Below are positions 24,438-30,563 of a DNA stretch of 45,259 bases, piece by piece (the first letter of the stretch is position 1; each line of letters starts with the position of its first letter). Both the position numbers and the translations under genes were made by a program. The notes beneath the pieces were generated by a model. It made no database searches, was not told where the DNA came from, and saw only the letters and a list, made by a program, of their open reading frames with translations. This stretch comes from an uncultured Porphyromonadaceae bacterium. Lineage in GTDB: Bacteria; Bacteroidota; Bacteroidia; Bacteroidales; Muribaculaceae. The stretch covers positions 1 to 45,259 of the forward strand of contig CAMWVQ010000017.1 of the NCBI GenBank assembly GCA_947177635.1. Direction: 5' to 3'.

Positions 24438-24605
24438 TACTGCCAAATCTCTTATTTTCTTCTTTCTTTGGAGGATTTCATTTTGTTGGAGAAGTTTATT
24501 TTATATAAATAACTGATAATGAGGGATTTTTATTTCCCCAAAATCCTCTTTTGGCAAGTTTATAACATTTGTTAACATTACAGAGGGAGCCTTTCTTCTC
24601 GTTCA

Positions 24606-25538
24606 TCATAGCTGTGAGATAAGTTCTGTTCCGGTCATAACATCCATCTTTGAGAACGCAAACAGTTTCTTGCCGAGGTCTTTAAGCGAATGACCGATGT
24701 GATAGACTTCCTCATCAATTATAAGAAAACGGTCGTGAGCCTTGTTGTAAGCGTGTAAGGTCACACCCGGATACTGGGCATTGTGTCGCGCAACATCCTG
24801 ACGAAGCTGCAGTGAAATTTTACCGTCATAAATATCAACAGTCACACCGGGATTCCGTTTTGACAGTTGCACTAGTACCGAATCGTCAACATAGCTGTCA
24901 ATGACAACTATCCGTTTTTTAGCCTTTCTGATTAGTTTGGCAATGAAGGCATACGCATCGAAAATCTGACCATCAAAGAAAATGCCCTCTCTTATTTCAT
25001 CATACCTATTTAGTCTATCCAGTATTGTGTCAACTTTTTCATCGGTTTTTAGTTGTTTCATTTCAAGACGGTCAAGTCTCTGCAAAAGAGAGCCATGTTT
25101 TTTGATGAAATTCCGCATTAGAGTAAATGCTCGCATAATCCGGATATTTACTTCTATGGCTTTTTCTGAACGTAGAACACTACTGAGCATTGCAACTCCA
25201 TTTTCGGTAAAAGCGTATGGCATATACCTTGAACCACCTCTGCCTCCGTTTGAGGTCACAATTTGTGACCTCAAACATTCGTCCTTTGTAAGTTGGAACA
25301 TAAAGTCCGTTGGGAACCGTTGGATATTGCGTTTAACTGCTTGGTTCAATACCTTAGTCTCAACTCCGTATAACTTTGCGAGATCACTGTCAAGCATAAC
25401 CTGTTCCTCCCGTATAATATATATGAGAGATTCTATATTTATGGATAACAGCTGACGGTCATTTAAGCCATCGTGTTTTTGGAGACTTTTAGACTGCTGT
25501 TTATCTTGATATTCTTTGTTTTCTTGTGTAGATTCCAT
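24606..25538 (-). CDS. ORF6N domain protein with PLD-like C-terminal domain
   Basis: A 310-residue protein. Residues about 35-120 are the ORF6N DNA-binding domain (YIIREEQVMLDSDLAKLYGV ... ETKVLNQAVKRN ... RFPTDFMFQLT ... AFTENGVAMLSSVLRS), known from phage and mobile-element regulators of the KilA-N/ORF6N group. A short coiled coil follows. The C-terminal half (about 190-310) resembles a phospholipase-D fold with IVVIDSYVDDSVL and a single HDRFLIID motif in place of HKD, followed by HIGHSLKDLGKKLFAFSKM. ATG 25538 is preferred to TTG 25544. Its role in the element is unknown; gene control or DNA processing is possible. Confidence 0.8.
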   Translation of the reverse strand: MESTQENKEYQDKQQSKSLQKHDGLNDRQLLSINIESLIYIIREEQVMLDSDLAKLYGVETKVLNQAVKRNIQRFPTDFMFQLTKDECLRSQIVTSNGGRGGSRYMPYAFTENGVAMLSSVLRSEKAIEVNIRIMRAFTLMRNFIKKHGSLLQRLDRLEMKQLKTDEKVDTILDRLNRYDEIREGIFFDGQIFDAYAFIAKLIRKAKKRIVVIDSYVDDSVLVQLSKRNPGVTVDIYDGKISLQLRQDVARHNAQYPGVTLHAYNKAHDRFLIIDEEVYHIGHSLKDLGKKLFAFSKMDVMTGTELISQL

Positions 25539-25540
25539 AT

Positions 25541-25550
25541 GCAAAGGTAC
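25541..25550 (-). promoter_or_regulatory. Promoter -7 box of the ORF6N gene; also a GTANNTTTGC match
   Basis: TACCTTTGC (25549-25541, minus strand) ends 2 nt before the ATG at 25538. With the preceding G it reads GTACCTTTGC, an exact match to the CTnDOT-type attachment core GTANNTTTGC. Which role applies cannot be decided from sequence alone. Confidence 0.45.
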
Positions 25551-25628
25551 CTAATATTTCTGAAATATAAGGCTCTATAAGAGCAATAACTTCCAATCGG
25601 CACTCATATTGTGCCGATTGGAAGTTCA

Positions 25629-25934
25629 TCACATGGGGAGAATACCTGTGGAGGCATAGGGTTCATAATGGAATCGCCTTAGAAAGAGATCCACATCTTC
25701 CTGAGTGTACCAATATTTATCTCCCTCTCTTGAATACCCTAAATATCCATTGTCCCGAAGTTTTTTTAGATATTTGTCTTTGATATTAAGAAGGGCCATA
25801 ATAGCTTTATTATCATACACTCGTAGCTCCGATTTCTTTTCAGAACAACTATTACCCTCGTGTTTGCCCTCTAAAATGTAGAGAATTCTGGTCAAGAGTT
25901 CCCTATCATTCAGTTCTTTTGGATTGCTATCCAT
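25629..25934 (-). CDS. Excisionase-like HTH DNA-binding protein
   Basis: A 101-residue protein. Residues about 40-90 (VYDNKAIMALLNIKDKYLKK, then LRDNGYLGYSREGDKYWYTQ and EDVDLFLRRF) have the MerR/HTH_17-type arrangement of helix-turn-helix, wing strand and terminal helix seen in Bacteroides mobile-element excisionase and DUF3853-type proteins. The first 35 residues are helical and probably dimerise. It lies near the left side of the conjugative element, where excision genes are usual. The target site is not known. Confidence 0.65.
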   Translation of the reverse strand: MDSNPKELNDRELLTRILYILEGKHEGNSCSEKKSELRVYDNKAIMALLNIKDKYLKKLRDNGYLGYSREGDKYWYTQEDVDLFLRRFHYEPYASTGILPM

Positions 25935-26217
25935 TTGTTACAGGTATCTTGTTGCGTGGAAGGAAATAAGCAGTTGTCGGGACAATCCAATTGATGGTCT
26001 GCGTAGGCGCAGATGATAAGTGTCTAATTTGATGTTTCATCTTTTAACGGGATTAGTGGTTGATTTGACTGAATACAGAGAGGATGGCCCACATTCCGGA
26101 CTGTGGGTCACCAGTATCTATATTTCGGCTGGGATTTTGAGTAAAGCGTATGAGGCACTCGGCTGTCTTACGCTTTGTACGTGTAACTATCTGGCTGTCG
26201 AAAAAGATTGCTGGCTG

Positions 26218-26421
26218 TCAACGTGTTCTCAATAATTCAATGAAGTTTCCCGACATTTCTCCACTTGGAAATTTGTCGGAAACAAACAGCCATATCCCGG
26301 TTGTTTCTATATCGAATCCGATACGGTACGGAGTTGCCCCGAACATTGGTAACGGCGTTTTCAGGATATAACCGGAATATCCCCCTCCATATCCGTCAAC
26401 AGGATTTATCCCTATGTTTTT
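26218..26421 (-). pseudogene. Possible coding remnant in a gene-poor stretch
   Basis: The interval 25935-26614 has no convincing gene. On the minus strand a 67-codon frame without an ATG near its beginning reads like real protein (GGYSGYILKTPLPMFGATPY, then FDIETTGIWLFVSDKFPSGE) and is closed upstream by a stop codon next to an A7 homopolymer, so a frameshift or truncation is conceivable. A 71-codon frame on the plus strand at 26020-26235 looks like noise. A small hairpin, CTGAGG-AATA-CCTCAG, lies at 26545-26560. Confidence 0.25.
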
Positions 26422-26614
26422 TTAGCGGTACATATGCAATGTCAATCCATCTTAATGGGCTGACAAGCTGACATCTATACCTTTTCGCAAGGCGTGAACC
26501 AGCGTGCCACAATCTTAACGTGTCTTAAAAAAACAGGGAACTACCTGAGGAATACCTCAGCAGGGTTTCGGCTTATGGCGAACTTTGCAGCATAACACTA
26601 AATCCGAAAAGAAT

Positions 26615-26731
26615 ATGAAAACAAAAATGCTCAGCGTCTTCGCCGACACAATCCGCGAGTATCAGACCAGACTGATGATGGCAATCGCCTTCCGTATGAT
26701 GAAGTCTCTTTCTAAAAAGTATGACAGATGA
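26615..26731 (+). CDS. 38-residue micro-ORF coupled to the HTH gene
   Basis: A short frame starting MKTKMLSVFADTIREYQT and ending MKSLSKKYDR. Its TGA overlaps the next gene's ATG in an ATGA arrangement (26728-26731), the classic sign of translational coupling. The peptide is basic and helical. The leader ACACTAAATCCGAAAAG resembles the leader motif of other genes of the element. Its small size leaves doubt, but the coupling makes a real gene or leader peptide likely. Confidence 0.5.
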   Translation: MKTKMLSVFADTIREYQTRLMMAIAFRMMKSLSKKYDR

Positions 26732-27057
26732 GAACGGAGGAATACAGGACACTTATACGGCTTATCCGTGAGCTGGCATCGGAGGTCAGAGAGGTCAGGA
26801 CAGGACTCGACTGCAAGATTGACAATGTGGCGAAAAAGGTGACGGAGGCTTTTCAAGGCTTCGGCATCCTTGACCCGGAGGAAGAGACTTGGACCGAGCA
26901 GCAGGTCTGCGAAAGATACCATGTTTCAAGACGCACGATGTATGAATATCGCAAAAGCGGCTTGATAGCCTATATCAAGACAGGCTCCGGCAAAAATTGC
27001 AAGGTCAAGTACCGCAAAGCCGATGTGATGGAGTTTTTCTCCGTGCAGAACGCATGA
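26728..27057 (+). CDS. HTH_17/excisionase-type DNA-binding protein
   Basis: A 109-residue protein. The N-terminal 45 residues are helical (TLIRLIRELASEVREVRTGL). Residues about 52-105 form a helix-turn-helix with wing (WTEQQVCERYHVSRRTMYEY, then RKSGLIAYIKTGSGKNCKVK and KADVMEFF), the layout of small HTH_17 proteins at the head of Bacteroides conjugative-element operons. It probably regulates or aids excision. It is coupled to the micro-ORF upstream and followed by a UUCG-loop hairpin and the DUF4099/DUF3945 gene. Confidence 0.75.
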   Translation: MRTEEYRTLIRLIRELASEVREVRTGLDCKIDNVAKKVTEAFQGFGILDPEEETWTEQQVCERYHVSRRTMYEYRKSGLIAYIKTGSGKNCKVKYRKADVMEFFSVQNA

Positions 27058-27082
27058 CACACACCTACAACAAAATAATCCC

Positions 27083-27100
27083 GCGCCACTTCGGTGGTGC
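27083..27100 (+). promoter_or_regulatory. UUCG-tetraloop hairpin in the leader of the next gene
   Basis: GCGCCAC-TTCG-GTGGTGC forms a 7-bp stem with the very stable UUCG loop, 29 nt before the ATG at 27130. It may stabilise the mRNA or affect coupling. No T-run follows, so it is not a terminator. Confidence 0.55.
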
Positions 27101-27129
27101 AAGTATCAAACCCAAAACACTTTTAATTT

Positions 27130-28614
27130 ATGGCAAAAGACCAAAACTTGGAAGAAGTGCTTATCGCCCGTAACAACGACACAGGGCAGGTAGGCGCAGT
27201 GACCGGACTCAACGAGGACGGCACACCTAAAATGACCGATGTAAAGTCGGCAAAACTCTCAGACCTTGTGAAATTTTCCAAAGGTCAGAACCCGCTGGAG
27301 GCGTTTCTCTCCAATTTCGTCCGACAGTGCAAGAACCCCACGACCTTCGGTTTCTTCCGCGTCCCCGCGGATCGCTACGATACGGTAGGCACCGTAATCG
27401 GGGACCTCGCAAAAGACCCCGTGGCAAATGCCGATATGCTGAAGAACAACAAGGTCGATCTACCGCAGGCGACACAGGACAATAAACAGGCGGCTACGCA
27501 GACGGCCGAACAGCCCAAACAATCGCCGGCAGGCTCACCGCAGGAGGAACAGCAGACACAATCCAACGCACAGGCATCAGCAAAGGAAACCAGACACTCT
27601 GCCATTGACGAGAGCAAAATCGACTGGGCGAACCTCAAGGAAAAATGGGGTATTGACCGCGATGAGCTGGCAAAATCGGGAGACCTCAGCGAGATGCTCT
27701 ACAACCGAAAGTCAAAGGTAGTCACGGTGACGCCGACATTCGCCGGAGAGAAATTTCTCATCGACGCACGCCTGTCATTCCGTACCGATGCTGACGGCAA
27801 TGTAAAGGTGGTACCGCACTTCATTCACCGTGAGCCGAAACTCGATCAGGAGTTCAAGGGCTACAACTTCTCCAAAGAGGAAAAGGCCGTTCTTCGAGAA
27901 ACCGGCAACCTCGGCAAGACCATCGAGCTTACAGGCGCGAACGGCGAGAAGGTGCCGTCATACGTCAGCATCGACCGCTACACCAATGAAATCGTATCCG
28001 TACCGGTCAAGGATGTGCGCATTCGAGACACTGTTGGCCAGACCAAGCTGACCGACGCAGAGATAGCTCAGCTTAAACAGGGTATGGCACTCCCTCCTAA
28101 AGAGATAACCGACAAACACGGCAAGACCTACAATGTGGTGCTTCAGGTGTCGGCCGACCGCAAGGGTGTGGAGTTCGTTCCAGGCGCGGTCAGAAAGCAG
28201 GAACAGTCGCAGACACAGAGCGGCACTACGAATCAGCAGCAGTCGTCATGGCTCACGAAGGACGGCAAGATAAAGCCGCTGACCAAATGGGCTAAAATAC
28301 CTCTGACCGAACAGCAGCAGAAAGACTACGCCGAGGGCCGCGTGGCGGAACTTACCAATCGCCTCGATGACAAGGGACAGCCATGCACGGTGTATCTCTG
28401 GTTCAACCCGGAGAAACAGCGTCCCAACACATCGCTCAACGACCCACGCGTACAAGTGGCCGAGGAATCAAAGACACAGAAGGCCGTCAACAACGACGGT
28501 CTGACCAATGAGGCGACAAGCAAAGTGGCAGAACCGCTCCAGAAATATCAGACGGCTCCCAAGAACGAGGAACAGATGCGTCAGCAGCGCAAGCCCAAAG
28601 GCCCGAAGATGTAA
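27130..28614 (+). CDS. DUF3945/DUF4099 domain protein of conjugative elements
   Basis: A 494-residue cytosolic protein. The N-terminal part (about 1-105; ARNNDTGQVGAVTGLNEDG, FSKGQNPLEAFLSNFVRQCK) is the DUF3945-type head. A Gln/Pro-rich linker follows (about 110-160). DUF4099 (IDWANLKEKWGIDRDELAKS, about 165-250) and further repeated domains come next (YNFSKEEKAVLRETGNLGK; LTDAEIAQLKQGMALPPKEI; WAKIPLTEQQQKDYAEGR). Such proteins occur next to topoisomerase genes in Bacteroides conjugative elements; their function is not established. It is followed by a short hairpin (28658-28679) and a motif shared with other leaders. Confidence 0.8.
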   Translation: MAKDQNLEEVLIARNNDTGQVGAVTGLNEDGTPKMTDVKSAKLSDLVKFSKGQNPLEAFLSNFVRQCKNPTTFGFFRVPADRYDTVGTVIGDLAKDPVANADMLKNNKVDLPQATQDNKQAATQTAEQPKQSPAGSPQEEQQTQSNAQASAKETRHSAIDESKIDWANLKEKWGIDRDELAKSGDLSEMLYNRKSKVVTVTPTFAGEKFLIDARLSFRTDADGNVKVVPHFIHREPKLDQEFKGYNFSKEEKAVLRETGNLGKTIELTGANGEKVPSYVSIDRYTNEIVSVPVKDVRIRDTVGQTKLTDAEIAQLKQGMALPPKEITDKHGKTYNVVLQVSADRKGVEFVPGAVRKQEQSQTQSGTTNQQQSSWLTKDGKIKPLTKWAKIPLTEQQQKDYAEGRVAELTNRLDDKGQPCTVYLWFNPEKQRPNTSLNDPRVQVAEESKTQKAVNNDGLTNEATSKVAEPLQKYQTAPKNEEQMRQQRKPKGPKM

Positions 28615-28693
28615 TCTTCAAAAGCAGGAATAAGACCCTGCACCCCGAAACGGCATCCCGGAGAGTCCGGAATCTCCGGTGCTATTTCAAACA

Positions 28694-28709
28694 AACCACT
28701 ATATCCGAA
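28694..28709 (+). repeat. Shared leader motif, copy 1
   Basis: AACCACTATATCCGAA occurs here, 27 nt upstream of the ATG at 28737, and again at 30094-30109 upstream of the DUF1896 gene. A related ACACTAAATCCGAAAAG lies upstream of the micro-ORF at 26615. This suggests a common regulatory element for genes of the conjugative element. Confidence 0.6.
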
Positions 28710-28736
28710 AAATCCACCCGATAAAAAAGAAAGAAA

Positions 28737-29885
28737 ATGAAACAGAAAAATCTTATAACTGTCGTGACCGACCACCAGATCACTGCGGACACCATCGCCA
28801 AAGCAATCGGTGCGAATGAAAAACATGAAGGCTATTATCTCGGCAACGGCTATGCCGTGACATGGACAAACGGACAGCTCATCGAAGCAACATTCTCCCC
28901 GCGGGATAGTTTCGTACTCTCCACCTCGATGGACAGCCGACTGGCCTACGCCCACAATTTCAAGTTCACCATGCGCGACTATGACGTGCTTGTGGGATAC
29001 AAGAAATCTGCCGAGGACGCCGTACAGTTTGAAACAATCAAGGCCCTGTGGAATATGAGCCGGACAGTCGTCAACGCCATGCGTCCCGACATTACGGGAG
29101 ACCTCGACTTCCTGAGCCTCTACTACTTCATCGCCTTCCCTGTTGAAGTACGCCGCGCATGGCTCCCCGTGTTGACCAAGAAAGCCATCGTCCATGCCGT
29201 AAACCACGGGCCGCAGAACCGCAAGGAATACGATAAATGGCTGGAGAAATCCATCTACAACGTAATCGTACAGGCCGCAGAGGAAAATGCAGACCTTAAA
29301 GGTTCGCCGGTCATTGAGGAAATATCCGTATCTGAGGCTGCCAAGGACGCCGAATGCGCGGGAGTACCCGCCCCGGCTGCTGGAGAATTCCGTCATGGAA
29401 ATCTCTATACAGGCATAATAACCGACCGCATTCCGCTGTTCAATCTCCCGGCCCTGTTTATACAGGCTTCCTGTGAGCTGGGTTATACCCATGAAAAGAC
29501 AATACTGACAGCATACCGGCTGTATGCCAAGAAACTCATATCATATCCGTTGGTGATGCAGACCACTGTCTCCGGCGGAGTATGGAAAGCGATGCTCCGC
29601 AACATAGACACCCTGCGCTATAACAGCAGGTGGGGCAAGACAATGGAAGCAGGCAGACCCTCCAGATGCCATAATTTCCGCAATGGGGAAAGCGTCTATA
29701 ACGGTTTCGGTATCGTCACCACCGGGCTGCATCCCACAGACCTCACCCGCGACGAGGAGAAACTCTACAACCTCATAGTCAAGCGCGTCATCGATGCCTT
29801 CGCTTCCGACAACCACGGCAAAGGACAAAAGGCCAAAGGCGGCAGGAAGAATAACCGCCGTTACCACAAGGGTAAGAAGGCATAA
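28737..29885 (+). CDS. Degenerate topoisomerase III-like protein
   Basis: A 382-residue protein resembling a shrunken type IA topoisomerase (TopB). The N-terminus VVTDHQITADTIAKAIGA ... GYYLGNGYAVTWTNGQLI aligns with the Toprim start of TopB (VAEKPS..A..IA...GA; GYAVTW..GHL), but the EKPS segment is replaced by TDHQ and I see no DxDxE motif. Residues about 235-275 (LFNLPALFIQASCELGYTHE, then TILTAYRLYAKKLISYP) align with the TopB segment ending ITYPRTDS, keeping the Tyr-Pro but losing the following Arg-Thr. It has a basic C-terminal tail. Length is about half that of TopB. It is probably DNA-binding without strand-passage activity (inference). Confidence 0.7.
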   Translation: MKQKNLITVVTDHQITADTIAKAIGANEKHEGYYLGNGYAVTWTNGQLIEATFSPRDSFVLSTSMDSRLAYAHNFKFTMRDYDVLVGYKKSAEDAVQFETIKALWNMSRTVVNAMRPDITGDLDFLSLYYFIAFPVEVRRAWLPVLTKKAIVHAVNHGPQNRKEYDKWLEKSIYNVIVQAAEENADLKGSPVIEEISVSEAAKDAECAGVPAPAAGEFRHGNLYTGIITDRIPLFNLPALFIQASCELGYTHEKTILTAYRLYAKKLISYPLVMQTTVSGGVWKAMLRNIDTLRYNSRWGKTMEAGRPSRCHNFRNGESVYNGFGIVTTGLHPTDLTRDEEKLYNLIVKRVIDAFASDNHGKGQKAKGGRKNNRRYHKGKKA

Positions 29886-29963
29886 ACGGTCAAAACCGCC
29901 TAAAACCTCTTGAAATCAAGACAGAATAACCATAACAATCCCTCCCGTGTCAAGATAATTTAT

Positions 29964-29972
29964 TATCTTTGC
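29964..29972 (+). promoter_or_regulatory. Promoter -7 box of the DUF1896 leader
   Basis: TATCTTTGC matches TAnnTTTGC. It lies 144 nt upstream of the ATG at 30117 and only 56 nt upstream of a strong terminator hairpin. Confidence 0.65.
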
Positions 29973-30028
29973 CATTGATTCGACGTCATTATGTTTTTTG
30001 TTTCATTTTTGACGCGGATTTAGTGGTT

Positions 30029-30061
30029 GGACATCGGGAGGGATCCCGGTGTCCTTTTTTT
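30029..30061 (+). terminator. Intrinsic terminator or attenuator in the DUF1896 leader
   Basis: GGACATCGGGA (30029-30039) pairs with TCCCGGTGTCC (30044-30054), an 11-bp stem with a 4-nt loop, followed directly by seven T. It would end transcripts of about 85 nt from the box at 29964. Flanking arms 30015-30029 and 30093-30107 can form a 15-bp helix with one mismatch around it, sharing one base with the terminator stem. Confidence 0.75.
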
Positions 30062-30116
30062 GCCGTCATAGCACGGAGCGGAAAGGACTCGGCAACCACT
30101 ATATCCGAATCCCACG

Positions 30117-30563
30117 ATGAAACATAACATAGAACTCCCGGAGGCGGACTTCTTCCAAGTCTATCTCCGTGGTCATCTAATGGACCATCATTTTCCCCAG
30201 AGAGACAATACGAATTTCATAGAAACCCGCTCGGACGACGCATACGACACATTCGTGTCGGCGCGTCTGGAGGGCAAGCCCGTTCCGATTGCCCGTGAGC
30301 TGGCGATGCGCACACTCCTTGCCGGACTGTATGTGTCGCGCTACGACATTATATATAATGTGGTGGAGGAAAACCTCTGGCGGCGTCTGCCGCCGGAGTA
30401 TATGCCAGACTTCGCCGTTCATCTGCTCGGACAGAAACCTGTCAGCGACATACTTGACCGCTACGAGGTCAACGGCGACTTCCTTGACAGGGAGACCCAT
30501 CAGCCGATGCTGACCGAACTGCTCGGAACAATCACCGAAATACTGGACGGCTATGGCTTATAA
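30117..30563 (+). CDS. DUF1896 family protein
   Basis: A 148-residue cytosolic protein of the DUF1896 family, recognised from [40 protein letters not shown] and [21 protein letters not shown]. The family is found almost only in Bacteroidetes conjugative elements, directly upstream of the large methylase/helicase gene, as here. Function unknown. The 3' end overlaps the next gene by 11 nt, which implies translational coupling, so it probably acts with that protein. Confidence 0.85.
   Translation: MKHNIELPEADFFQVYLRGHLMDHHFPQRDNTNFIETRSDDAYDTFVSARLEGKPVPIARELAMRTLLAGLYVSRYDIIYNVVEENLWRRLPPEYMPDFAVHLLGQKPVSDILDRYEVNGDFLDRETHQPMLTELLGTITEILDGYGL

Noticed and set aside
24273-24512. 79-codon frame with repeated WSNIGQT-type residues
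   Set aside because: The repetition comes from the 11-bp DNA array; no family resemblance, and the flanking parts look random.
26020-26235. 71-codon plus-strand frame
   Set aside because: No recognisable features and poor composition; it partly overlaps a better-looking minus-strand remnant.
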